8,018 nt of DNA. It comes from Defluviitaleaceae bacterium (GTDB lineage Bacteria; Bacillota; Clostridia; Lachnospirales; WRAA01). Shown piece by piece: positions 1 to 6,520 of this stretch. The notes below the pieces were generated by a model, which saw only the letters and a program-made list of their open reading frames with translations, made no database searches and had not been told where the DNA came from. The DNA lies in assembly GCA_009780445.1 (NCBI GenBank), contig WRAA01000086.1:1-8018 (forward strand), read 5' to 3'. Position 1 is the first letter of the stretch. Every line of letters begins with the position of its first letter. The translations under genes and the position numbers were made by a program.

Positions 1-132
1 GAAAACCATCCCATCAGGCTTGCCTTTTTCGCGTATGGCGTCGTCCACTCCGTCTAGCGTGCCTAATGGGCACGCGTCGTTGTCGTTTCCTAGCCCTACG
101 CGAAAAATCCTGCGCCTGACGGGACGGTTTTC
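1..132 (-). ncRNA. Structured RNA-like element, copy A
   Basis: Read on the minus strand, this segment folds into one long rod. The basal stem pairs 1-19 with 114-132; its only two imperfections are A/C on the + strand and therefore G.U pairs in a minus-strand RNA. An internal loop follows, with GCAGGA on one side and GGCAA on the other. Next comes a perfect 10-bp stem (25-34 with 98-107), then purine-rich junction strands, then a 7-bp GCGTGCC/GGCACGC hairpin (57-63 with 69-75) with a CATTA loop. The loop, junction and apical stem recur in copy B at 6963-7167 in + orientation, whereas the other stems differ but remain paired. The left edge coincides with the window edge, so the element may extend further. 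No clear promoter or terminator is visible for it. It may be a trans-acting RNA, a leader of a gene off the left edge, or a palindromic mobile repeat. The class is not identified. Confidence 0.55.
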
Positions 133-207
133 AACCGGATTAGCTATACCTGCGCGAAGAATAGAACGCCGCGCCAATGCGCAAACTATCCCGGAGGTGA
201 TAAACAC

Positions 208-336
208 ATGGCCAAGAAAGGTATGCGCAGACCGGATCCTAAACAGCCCCACGGAACCGAGAGCAACACCAAGACCCACTTCCCAAAGAACGACGAACCG
301 CCGGTGCCGGAGATACAGGGCAAGGCCAAGAACTAA
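208..336 (+). CDS. Small basic hydrophilic protein, 42 aa, function unknown
   Basis: This short gene starts with ATG and has a near-ideal ribosome binding site, GGAGGTGA at 193-200, seven bases upstream. The product begins MAKKGMRRPDPKQPHGTES and ends PPVPEIQGKAKN. It is rich in Lys, Arg, Pro and Asn and has no Cys or Trp, no membrane segment and no signal peptide, so it is probably a disordered cytosolic protein. It stands alone: a terminator-like hairpin follows at 344-365 and the recJ promoter follows that. From memory it resembles short uncharacterised proteins in clostridial genomes, but I cannot give a family name or a function. The strong ribosome binding site, the compact fit between signals and the compositionally coherent product argue that it is real. 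A longer open frame over the same bases (20-370) lacks such support. Confidence 0.68.
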   Translation: MAKKGMRRPDPKQPHGTESNTKTHFPKNDEPPVPEIQGKAKN

Positions 337-343
337 GAACCTG

Positions 344-377
344 CCCGGGGCGGCGAAGCTCCGGGTTTAACATTTTC
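344..377 (+). terminator. Probable intrinsic terminator after the 42-aa gene
   Basis: CCCGGGGC (344-351) pairs with GCTCCGGG (358-365), including one G.U pair, around a six-base loop GGCGAA. An interrupted T-rich tail follows (TTTAACATTTTCTT). The stem is strong and GC-rich and lies eight bases after the stop codon of the small gene. The T-tract is broken, so efficiency may be partial. The tail runs into the -35 box of the recJ promoter, as is common in compact genomes. Confidence 0.55.
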
Positions 378-407
378 TTGACGTTCGGCGTGGTTGTGCG
401 ATATAAT
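378..407 (+). promoter_or_regulatory. Sigma-A-type promoter for the recJ operon
   Basis: TTGACG at 378-383 (consensus TTGACA) and a perfect TATAAT at 402-407 are separated by 18 bases. Transcription would be expected to start near 413-415. That leaves a leader of about 40 bases before the recJ start chosen here, and almost none before the upstream ATG at 422, which helps decide the start. No operator-like repeat is visible around it. Confidence 0.75.
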
Positions 408-457
408 GGGAGCAATGACTAATGAGGGCGCAGGCCCATACACCGGGTGATTGCATG

Positions 458-2251
458 ATGAAATGGATGTTGCAGCAGGAGACCGCCAACATCGAGCTTA
501 TGGCACAAACGTTGAGTATATCGAGAACAATGGCACAGGTGCTGGTGAACAGGGGCATACGCACGCGGAACACAGCCCTGCGCTTCCTGAACCCCGCGCT
601 TTCAGACATGCACGACCCGCGGGAGATGAAGGGCATGGAAGAGGCTCTTGACATCGTGGCGGCAAGTATCGGCGGGCGCGAGAAGATCGTGGTATACGGA
701 GACTATGACGCGGACGGCGTTATGTCCACCGTGATACTCTACAAGACCCTGCGGCGGCTGGGCGCGGACGTGGTGTACTACATCCCGGAGCGCGTGGAAG
801 AGGGTTACGGACTGAATATGACGGCTGTGCGGGGCATCGCGGAAAGCGGCGTGGATCTGATCATCACGTCGGACAACGGGATCGCGGCGAACGCCGAGAT
901 TGCGGCGGCCAAGGAGCTTGGTTTGAAGGTTGTGGTCATCGACCACCACGAGCCGGCCTTTGCTGAGGACGCGGATGGAGTACGGCGCGACATCGCGCCG
1001 CCCGCCGACGCGATAGTGGATCCCAAGCAGGCCGGCTGTGCCTATCCGTTTAAGGCACTCTGCGCCGGCGGGCTGGCATACAAGTTTTCCAAGGCTCTGC
1101 ACGAACGCCTGGGCGAAAGCTTCGAGGACGCAAGCGGCTTCGCCGAGGAAATGCTGAGCCTGGCCATGATCGCCACGATCTGCGACATAGTGGATCTGCA
1201 CGGAGAAAACAGGGTGATAGCCCGCGCTGGCCTTGCCGCCTTAAACCGCGTAAAGACGCGCAACATCGGGCTGGGCGCGCTTATAGACGCAAAGGGTTAC
1301 ACGCACCGTTTGATCGACGCTACGGCGGTGGGTTTCATCATCGGCCCGTGCATCAACGCGTCGGGCCGGCTGGAACACGCGCGTTACGCCGTGGATCTCT
1401 TCACAACGGAGAACGCGGAGGAAGCGCGGGAGCTTGCGGGCTGGCTCGTGAGCCTGAATGAATCGCGCAGGGCGTTGACCCTCACCGCATTTGAGTCCGC
1501 CGCCGCCAAGCTGGAGCAGGACGGGCTGACCGGCGACAACGTGCTGGTAGTGTACGACCCAAGCATACACGAGAGCGTGGCGGGCATTGTGGCCGGCCGC
1601 ATCAAGGACAGATACTACAAGCCGACGATCGTGATAACGGACTCGGAGGGCTGCCTGAAAGGCTCGGCGCGTTCCATCGAAGGCTACAACATATTCGAAG
1701 AGCTGTACAAGTGCCGGGAGCTGTTCCTGCGCTTCGGCGGACACGCAATGGCGGCCGGGCTTTCCATAGAGCCGGGCAAGCTGGGCGAACTGCGCAGCCG
1801 ACTGAACGCGGACTTCGCCCTGGGGGCGGACGAACTTGTGCCGAAGCTGACCTACGACGACCGGCTGGAGGTACACGACATTACATACGAGCTTGCACAA
1901 GAGCTGGCAAAGCTTGAACCCTTCGGCAAGGCCAACCGCGCCCCGCTGTTTTGCAGCCTGCGCCAAAGTCTGCGGGAGCTTCGGGTTATCGAGGGCAAGA
2001 ACACGGTGATCGTTAACGTTTCGCCCGGCGGCAGCTACCGCAGGGTGAAGGGCATAAGCTTCAACATGGTGCCGGTCATGCGCCAAATTTTGTCGGAACG
2101 CCTCACGCCGGAGCAGACCGACGCGATAATGTCCGGGGAAACACGCCGGACCGACCTTCTGTTCGACCTGCTCTACGAGCTGGAGATAGACGAGTACAAC
2201 GGCAACGTATCAGTGCAGATGCGTATAAAGGACATGAAGCTGAGCAGTTGA
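458..2251 (+). CDS. recJ: Single-stranded-DNA-specific exonuclease RecJ
   Basis: RecJ degrades single-stranded DNA 5' to 3' in RecF-pathway recombination, mismatch repair and base excision repair, using Mn/Mg ions held by DHH-family motifs. The 597-aa product has motif I DYDADG (about residues 82-87), TSDNG, the DHH signature in VIDHHEP (162-164), NASGRLEHA, and the DHHA1 motif FGGHAMAAG (around 427-430). An OB-fold-like C-terminal part follows, with the family motif LEPFGKANRAP. All catalytic motifs are intact and the length is normal for short bacterial RecJ. I chose the second ATG of an ATGATG pair because GGGTGA at 445-450 is seven bases away; 455 is nearly as good. ATG 422 is too close to the predicted transcription start. 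It is the first gene of the operon. Its stop is 32 bases before apt, its usual neighbour in Bacillota. Confidence 0.96.
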   Translation: MKWMLQQETANIELMAQTLSISRTMAQVLVNRGIRTRNTALRFLNPALSDMHDPREMKGMEEALDIVAASIGGREKIVVYGDYDADGVMSTVILYKTLRRLGADVVYYIPERVEEGYGLNMTAVRGIAESGVDLIITSDNGIAANAEIAAAKELGLKVVVIDHHEPAFAEDADGVRRDIAPPADAIVDPKQAGCAYPFKALCAGGLAYKFSKALHERLGESFEDASGFAEEMLSLAMIATICDIVDLHGENRVIARAGLAALNRVKTRNIGLGALIDAKGYTHRLIDATAVGFIIGPCINASGRLEHARYAVDLFTTENAEEARELAGWLVSLNESRRALTLTAFESAAAKLEQDGLTGDNVLVVYDPSIHESVAGIVAGRIKDRYYKPTIVITDSEGCLKGSARSIEGYNIFEELYKCRELFLRFGGHAMAAGLSIEPGKLGELRSRLNADFALGADELVPKLTYDDRLEVHDITYELAQELAKLEPFGKANRAPLFCSLRQSLRELRVIEGKNTVIVNVSPGGSYRRVKGISFNMVPVMRQILSERLTPEQTDAIMSGETRRTDLLFDLLYELEIDEYNGNVSVQMRIKDMKLSS

Positions 2252-2283
2252 TACGTCAACTACCAAAAAAGGATGGTGCAGGA

Positions 2284-2793
2284 ATGGACTTACGAAGCGC
2301 GATAAGAGATATCCCCGACTTTCCCGAAAAGGGCATTTTGTTCCGCGATATTACGCCGGTGCTGAAGGACGGCAAGCTTTTGAGCGCGGCGATAGACCAG
2401 ATCGCACAGCTTGCGGCGAAGTATGAATTTGACGTTATCGCCGGACCCGAATCACGCGGCTTCATCTTCGGCGTGCCGCTTGCGGTGAAGCTGGGCAAGG
2501 GGTTTGTGCCGATACGCAAGTTCGGCAAGCTGCCGCACAGCACCATCAGCAAGAGTTATGAACTCGAATACGGCTCCGCGACGATCGAGATACACACAGA
2601 CGCTTTCGAGCCGGGCGCGAAGGTGCTGGTTGTGGACGATCTTCTGGCCACAGGCGGCACAGCCCGCGCAATCCTCGACTTAGTGCGCGAGGCTCGGGCG
2701 GAGGTCGCCGCGTCGCTGTTCTTGATCGAGCTTTCGGGCCTTGGCGGGCGCAAGGGTCTGGGCGGCAACGTGGAGAGCGTCATAACTTACTAA
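2284..2793 (+). CDS. apt: Adenine phosphoribosyltransferase
   Basis: Apt converts adenine and PRPP to AMP and pyrophosphate, a cytosolic purine-salvage step. The 169-aa product has the normal family length and the typical N-terminus RDIPDFPEKGILFRDITP. The purine-side motif GPESRGFIFG lies in the first half, and the PRPP-binding signature VVDDLLATGGTA at about residues 116-127 contains the paired acidic residues. The conserved C-terminal segment FLIELSGLGGRKGL follows. The start is ATG 2284, preceded by AAAGGATGG with about eight bases of spacing, and it matches the family N-terminus. An in-frame TTG at 2248 overlapping the recJ stop would add twelve unrelated residues. The next gene encodes a maker of PRPP, so substrate supply and use are coupled in one transcript. 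Confidence 0.96.
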   Translation: MDLRSAIRDIPDFPEKGILFRDITPVLKDGKLLSAAIDQIAQLAAKYEFDVIAGPESRGFIFGVPLAVKLGKGFVPIRKFGKLPHSTISKSYELEYGSATIEIHTDAFEPGAKVLVVDDLLATGGTARAILDLVREARAEVAASLFLIELSGLGGRKGLGGNVESVITY

Positions 2794-2805
2794 CAGGAGA
2801 CTATA

Positions 2806-3981
2806 ATGCGTACAGAACACAAGAACAGACCGGCCTATGGGGAACCTGTGATACTCGCGTTGGACAGCTTTAGGGAATTCGGCGAAAAGGTGGACGAAAT
2901 CATCCTGCGCCGTTACCGTGAGAACATTGACTTCGATCACGGCGGGTTTGTGCCGGAGACATTGCTGGCGCCCGTGCAGTGTGTGCGTTTTTCCAGCGGA
3001 GAGGGCAAGGTGCGCCTGCCGAAATCGGTGCGCGGCAAGGACGTATTTATTCTGTGCGACAAGGGCAACTACAGCTGTACATACAGCTACCACGGCTTTA
3101 CGAACCACATGGGGCCGGACGAACACTTCGCCGATGTTAAGCGCGCCATATCGGCCATAGGCGGGAAGTCCCGCAGGACGACGGTGCTTATGCCGCTTAT
3201 GTACGCCTCGCGGCAGGACAAACGAAAGTCTCGCGAATCGCTGGACTGCGCAATGGCTCTGCAAGAGCTGCAAAGCATGGGCGTAAACGACATCCTAACC
3301 TTCGACATGCACAATTCCGCAGTGCAAAACGCCATTCCGCTGGCTTCTTTCGAGAATCTGTACCCCACGTATGACATCGTAAAGTCCATCGTGCGGCACG
3401 AAGGTGAGAGCATACGGAGCGGGCGGCTGGTGGTGATCTCGCCGGACACGGGCGCGATGGACCGCGCGATTTACTACGCAAGCATACTCGACACCGGGGT
3501 GGGGTTGTTCTACAAACGCCGCGACTATACGCGCGTGATAAACGGCAGCAACCCGATTGTGGAGCATGAGTACATGGGGCCGTCTCTCGAAGGTATGGAC
3601 GCCCTGATCGTTGACGATATCGCGGCTTCGGGCGATTCTATCATCGAGGTTATGAAACAGCTTAGACAGCGCGACGCACGCAAGATATTCGTGGCCGTTA
3701 CGTTCTCGCAGTTTACAAACGGCGTAGAGAGGTTTAACGAGCAGTTTGAAAAAGGCATGTTCAACCGTATATTCTCCACGAATTTGACATATGTTTCGCC
3801 CGGCGTGAAGTCCCAGCCGTGGTATCAAGAAGTGGACATGGCCGAGTTTGTGGCGAAGCTGATAGACAACTATAACTTCGGACGCTCTGTCGCGCCCCTG
3901 CTCAACATGGCGCAGGAGATGAAATCCGTGATAGTGGATATGCACAACGAGCATCCGACGGCAAAGGACATAGAGCTATGA
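2806..3981 (+). CDS. prs: Ribose-phosphate pyrophosphokinase, long clostridial variant
   Basis: This is probably a PRPP synthetase, making PRPP from ribose 5-phosphate and ATP for nucleotide, His and Trp synthesis. Of 391 aa, it is longer than classical Prs (about 315 aa). The order of Prs motifs is kept: YASRQDKRKSRESL (133-146) at the ATP/flexible loop, TFDMHNSAVQNAI, SPDTGAMDRA (212-221), YKRRDY with the KRR of the catalytic region (237-239), and the PRPP loop VDDIAASGDS (269-278). That last loop differs from the classical VDDxIDTGGT, as I recall it does in other long clostridial proteins annotated as ribose-phosphate pyrophosphokinase. The C-terminal part (TNLTYVSPGV onward) is specific to this variant. 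AGGAGA at 2795-2800 is five bases before the ATG. Its stop overlaps the ispF start by four bases. Membership of the Prs/phosphoribosyltransferase fold is secure; catalytic activity is inferred. Confidence 0.88.
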   Translation: MRTEHKNRPAYGEPVILALDSFREFGEKVDEIILRRYRENIDFDHGGFVPETLLAPVQCVRFSSGEGKVRLPKSVRGKDVFILCDKGNYSCTYSYHGFTNHMGPDEHFADVKRAISAIGGKSRRTTVLMPLMYASRQDKRKSRESLDCAMALQELQSMGVNDILTFDMHNSAVQNAIPLASFENLYPTYDIVKSIVRHEGESIRSGRLVVISPDTGAMDRAIYYASILDTGVGLFYKRRDYTRVINGSNPIVEHEYMGPSLEGMDALIVDDIAASGDSIIEVMKQLRQRDARKIFVAVTFSQFTNGVERFNEQFEKGMFNRIFSTNLTYVSPGVKSQPWYQEVDMAEFVAKLIDNYNFGRSVAPLLNMAQEMKSVIVDMHNEHPTAKDIEL

Positions 3982-4454
3982 GGATTGGAACAGGTTATGA
4001 CGTGCATAGGCTGGAGGAGGGGCGGAGGCTGATAATCGGCGGTGTAGACATTCCGCACAGGGCAGGGCTTGCCGGACACTCCGACGCGGATGTGCTTGCC
4101 CACGCCGTGATGGACGCTCTGCTGGGCGCGGCGACCCTGGGTGATATCGGCCGGCACTTCCCGGACGACGACACAGCGTACAAGGACGCGTGCAGCATGG
4201 ATCTTATGCGCAAGGTCGGGGAGAAGGTACGCGCCAGAGGGTACCAGATCGTAAACATAGACGCCACCGTGATCGCGCAAAACCCGCGTATGGCTCCGTA
4301 CATTGACGAGATATGCGGGAACATCGGGGAAGCCCTGGGGGTCTGCGCTACGCAGATAAACGTGAAGGCCACCACCGAGGAAGGCCTGGGCTTCACCGGC
4401 GCGGAGCTTGGCATTGCGGCGCAGGCGGTGTGCTTGCTTGACACAGCAACTTGA
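3978..4454 (+). CDS. ispF: 2-C-methyl-D-erythritol 2,4-cyclodiphosphate synthase
   Basis: IspF closes the 2,4-cyclodiphosphate ring with loss of CMP in the methylerythritol phosphate pathway to isoprenoids; it works as a cytosolic homotrimer. The 158-aa product has the family length. It opens with RIGTGYDVHRL, giving the metal ligands Asp8 and His10. GHSDADVLAHAVMDALLGA follows, with the third ligand His42, and KATTEEGLGFTG near the C-terminus contains the substrate-binding Thr and Glu. The ATG overlaps the stop of the preceding gene as ATGA, and AAGGA lies nine bases upstream, so translation is probably coupled. In many Bacillota ispF sits beside ispD; here ispD is absent and cysS follows after 11 bases, echoing the isp-cysS neighbourhood of bacilli. 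Confidence 0.97.
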   Translation: MRIGTGYDVHRLEEGRRLIIGGVDIPHRAGLAGHSDADVLAHAVMDALLGAATLGDIGRHFPDDDTAYKDACSMDLMRKVGEKVRARGYQIVNIDATVIAQNPRMAPYIDEICGNIGEALGVCATQINVKATTEEGLGFTGAELGIAAQAVCLLDTAT

Positions 4455-4465
4455 GGAGACATTAT

Positions 4466-5890
4466 ATGAGATTGTTCAACAGCTTGACAAAGACCAAGGA
4501 AGAGTTTGTGCCGATAGAGCCGGGCAAGGTGAAGATGTATTCCTGCGGGCCTACGGTGTACGGACTGATACACATTGGCAACGCGCGGCCCATGGTGGTG
4601 TTCGACAGCCTGCGCAGATACTTCGAATACAAGGGTATGGACGTTGTGTACGCTCAGAACTATACAGATGTGGACGACAAAATCATCAAGGCGGCAAACG
4701 CCGAGGGTGTTTCGGCATCGGTGATTTCGGAGCGGTTTATCGCCGAGAGTATGAGGGACGAGGCCGGGCTTAACGTAAAGCCGCACACCTTCAAGCCCAA
4801 GGTTACGGAGGAGATGGGCGAGATAATCGGCATGATCACGGAGCTTACGGCGGCTGGGCTTGCCTATGAAGTCGAGGGCAGCGTCTACTTCGACACAAGC
4901 AAGTTTGGCAAGTACGGAGAGCTTAGCGCGAAGCCGCTGGAAGAGCTGATAGCCGGCGCAAGGGTGGAGGTGGACAGCGGCAAGGCGAACTCCACCGACT
5001 TTGTGCTGTGGAAGCCGGCGAAGCCGGACGAGCCGAGCTGGGAATCCCCCTGGGGCGCGGGCCGGCCGGGCTGGCACATCGAATGTTCGGCCATGACGCG
5101 CAAGTATCTCGGCGAAACATTCGACATCCACGCCGGCGGGGAGGATCTTGTGTTCCCGCATCACGAGAACGAGATCGCGCAGTCGGAATCTCTAAGCGGC
5201 AAGACCATGGCCAACTACTGGCTGCACAACAGCTTTATCAACGTAGACAATCAGAAGATGGCCAAGTCCAAGGGCAACTTCTTCACAATACGCGACATTT
5301 CGCGGAAATATCCCTACGACGTAATACGCTTCTTCATCATCAGCGCACACTACTCCATGCCGGTGAACTTCAGCGAAGAGCTGATGCAAGCCGCGGCAAA
5401 CAGCCTGCGCAGGATCAAGACTTGCGCGGCAAACCTGGTGTTTCTGCGCGGTATGGCAGGCGGCAGCGTGTCGGACGAAGAGCGGGAGTTGATGGCGCAG
5501 GGCGCGCGGTTTCGCGCGGAGTTTGAACAGGCTCTGGACAACGACTTCAACACGGCGGACGCGGTGACGGCCATATTCGAGCTGGTGCGCTTTGCCAATG
5601 TTCACGCAAACGGCGAATCTTCCGCGGAGTTTACGGGCTGGTTGCTGGGCGAGCTTTCGGAGCTTGCCGGCGTGCTGGGGCTTAAGCTTACGGAGCAGGA
5701 ACAGGACGATGGTCTGGTGAACACCGTGGAGGAACTGGTGGCGAAGCGGCAGGAAGCCCGCAAGGCCAAGGACTTCGGCACGGCGGACGAACTGCGCGGC
5801 AAGCTGGCCGAGATGGGCGTGCTGCTGGAGGACACCCCGCAGGGTGTGCGCTGGAGCTTTCAAAAAAATCCAAGTGCGGGATTTTTTTGA
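4466..5890 (+). CDS. cysS: Cysteinyl-tRNA synthetase
   Basis: CysRS, a class I synthetase, attaches cysteine to tRNA-Cys using ATP. The 474-aa protein has the HIGH-type motif HIGN at residues 36-39 and the KMSKS-type motif KMAKS at 264-268. All four zinc ligands that read the cysteine thiol are present (Cys27, Cys207, His232, Glu236), at the spacing of the E. coli enzyme. The C-terminal anticodon-binding part ends with the family-typical AELRGKLAEMGVLLEDTPQGVRW. The last residues, FQKNPSAGFF, are encoded by a terminator hairpin and look like an extension beyond the normal end. ATG 4466 is preceded by GAGGAGA (4453-4459) at six bases; an in-frame TTG at 4451 is rejected. It is the last gene of the recJ operon. 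Confidence 0.97.
   Translation: MRLFNSLTKTKEEFVPIEPGKVKMYSCGPTVYGLIHIGNARPMVVFDSLRRYFEYKGMDVVYAQNYTDVDDKIIKAANAEGVSASVISERFIAESMRDEAGLNVKPHTFKPKVTEEMGEIIGMITELTAAGLAYEVEGSVYFDTSKFGKYGELSAKPLEELIAGARVEVDSGKANSTDFVLWKPAKPDEPSWESPWGAGRPGWHIECSAMTRKYLGETFDIHAGGEDLVFPHHENEIAQSESLSGKTMANYWLHNSFINVDNQKMAKSKGNFFTIRDISRKYPYDVIRFFIISAHYSMPVNFSEELMQAAANSLRRIKTCAANLVFLRGMAGGSVSDEERELMAQGARFRAEFEQALDNDFNTADAVTAIFELVRFANVHANGESSAEFTGWLLGELSELAGVLGLKLTEQEQDDGLVNTVEELVAKRQEARKAKDFGTADELRGKLAEMGVLLEDTPQGVRWSFQKNPSAGFF
5862..5888. terminator. Symmetric intrinsic terminator inside the cysS 3' end
   Basis: A7-TCC (5862-5871) pairs perfectly with GGA-T7 (5879-5888) around the seven-base loop AAGTGCG. The hairpin gives a U-run on both strands, so it could end cysS transcription from the left and any minus-strand transcript from the right. 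It has only three G-C pairs, so the stem is weak, but the A-tract/T-tract design is common in Bacillota. The cysS stop codon TGA uses its last T. Confidence 0.65.
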
Positions 5891-5902
5891 GACTGTGTGA
5901 AC

Positions 5903-6033
5903 GTTTAGCATCCGCGTTGCGAATGCTAAACAGATTTTCGACGTATACGCCGCCGAAAATCTACTGCTCCTGGGGACCGCTTCGTTCCCCAGGAGGAACG
6001 TTCCGTTCCACATGCCCCTCCGCGGCATCGCGG
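5903..6033 (-). repeat. Array of five back-to-back hairpins, possible minus-strand RNA or palindromic intergenic repeat
   Basis: The hairpins lie almost end to end. H1 pairs 5903-5915 with 5919-5931 (GTTTAGCAT arms, one mismatch). H2 pairs 5932-5943 with 5951-5962 (AGATTTTCG arms, one mismatch). H3 pairs 5967-5976 with 5986-5995 (CTCCTGGGGA, perfect). H4 pairs 5995-6000 with 6004-6009 (GGAACG). H5 pairs 6020-6024 with 6029-6033 (CCGCG). The mismatches in H1 and H2 are C/A and A/C on the + strand, hence G.U pairs if the minus strand is transcribed. The rest of the 5891-6102 gap has only an 8-bp palindrome ACAGCTGT (6039-6046) and a weak hairpin at 6086-6102. Open frames here look like translated palindromes, not proteins. 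Such blocks can be repetitive intergenic elements; copy number cannot be judged from one window. Confidence 0.5.
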
Positions 6034-6102
6034 ATTCAACAGCTGTGGCCAAACTTTCTGAAAAATCTTTATGCGGTTGTCGGAGCAGAACTGTAGATTC
6101 TG

Positions 6103-6150
6103 TTGTAAAACTGCCATAATGTGGTATACTATGGGTTAGTGTGGTATACT
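6103..6150 (+). promoter_or_regulatory. Promoter region of darA-yaaR-holB with two extended -10 boxes
   Basis: TTGTAA (6103-6108) and TATACT (6125-6130) are 16 bases apart, and the -10 is extended by TGG directly before it. A second TGG-TATACT lies at 6142-6150 and has no good -35 of its own, so it would rely on the extended -10. Expected starts are near 6137 and 6157, both upstream of the darA ribosome binding site at 6167-6171. A promoter is needed here because the cysS terminator and hairpin block isolate darA from the upstream operon. Confidence 0.65.
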
Positions 6151-6154
6151 ATGG
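6120..6154 (+). repeat. 15-bp direct repeat, 20-bp period
   Basis: TGTGGTATACTATGG occurs exactly at 6120-6134 and again at 6140-6154. The period of 20 bases is about two helical turns, so both copies face the same side of the DNA. Each copy contains a TGG-TATACT extended -10 sequence. It is either a duplicated promoter core or a tandem binding site overlapping the promoter. Confidence 0.8.
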
Positions 6155-6177
6155 ATATTAGATTATGGAGGTGGGCG

Positions 6178-6507
6178 ATGAAGCTTGTGATGGCAATAAT
6201 ACACGACGAGGACGCTTACGAGATAATGGATATCTTGGGCGACAAGGGGTACATGGTCACGAAGCTGGCCTCTACCGGCGGCTTTTTGCGTGCCGGCAAC
6301 ACAACATTGATATGCGGAGTGACAGAGGACAAGATACCCGAGCTGATGGACATTATCGAGCAGAAGTGCAAGGCGCGCAAGCAGCTTGCCCCAACGAACA
6401 CCCCCGCGCTCTACGGCAAGGAGACATATATTCCCCAGCCCGTGGAGATCACCGTGGGCGGCGCGACGGTGTTTGTGCTGGACGTATTCGAGTTTAAGAA
6501 GTTTTAG
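6178..6507 (+). CDS. darA: Cyclic di-AMP receptor DarA (PstA/YaaQ family)
   Basis: DarA is a small PII-like trimeric cytosolic protein that binds the second messenger c-di-AMP; its downstream partner is not settled. The product is 109 aa, the family length. It carries the hallmark ligand-binding segment TKLASTGGFLRAGNTT at residues 28-43, and the C-terminal strand motif VEITVGGATVFVLDVFEF. The start is fixed by GGAGG (6167-6171) six bases before the ATG and by the family N-terminus MKLVMAII. Longer in-frame starts would translate the promoter repeat. It is the first gene of the group; the order darA-yaaR-holB matches Bacillus subtilis yaaQ-yaaR-holB. The yaaR gene follows after 13 bases. Confidence 0.96.
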   Translation: MKLVMAIIHDEDAYEIMDILGDKGYMVTKLASTGGFLRAGNTTLICGVTEDKIPELMDIIEQKCKARKQLAPTNTPALYGKETYIPQPVEITVGGATVFVLDVFEFKKF

Positions 6508-6520
6508 AAGGGCGGCAACC

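Noticed and set aside
20..370. 116-aa open frame on the + strand
   Set aside because: It runs through copy A of the palindromic element and out of frame through the 42-aa gene and its terminator. It has no ribosome binding site and a low-complexity Arg/Pro/Thr product.
422..457. Upstream ATG as the recJ start
   Set aside because: It would lie only about eight bases after the predicted transcription start, has no ribosome binding site, and adds residues (RAQAHTPGDC) not expected in RecJ.
602..2086. Long minus-strand open frames opposite recJ (602-1201 and 1241-2086)
   Set aside because: They are shadows of a high-GC coding gene. Their products have no recognisable motif, no ribosome binding site supports them, and RecJ motifs are intact across the region.
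3995..5164. 389-aa minus-strand open frame opposite ispF and cysS
   Set aside because: It is the complement of two unmistakable genes. Its His/Val/Leu/Arg-rich composition is typical of antisense reading in GC-rich DNA.
5887..6117. Short frames on both strands in the cysS-darA gap (5887-6096 plus, 5926-6117 minus)
   Set aside because: They translate the hairpin array, lack ribosome binding sites, and read as chance products of palindromic DNA.
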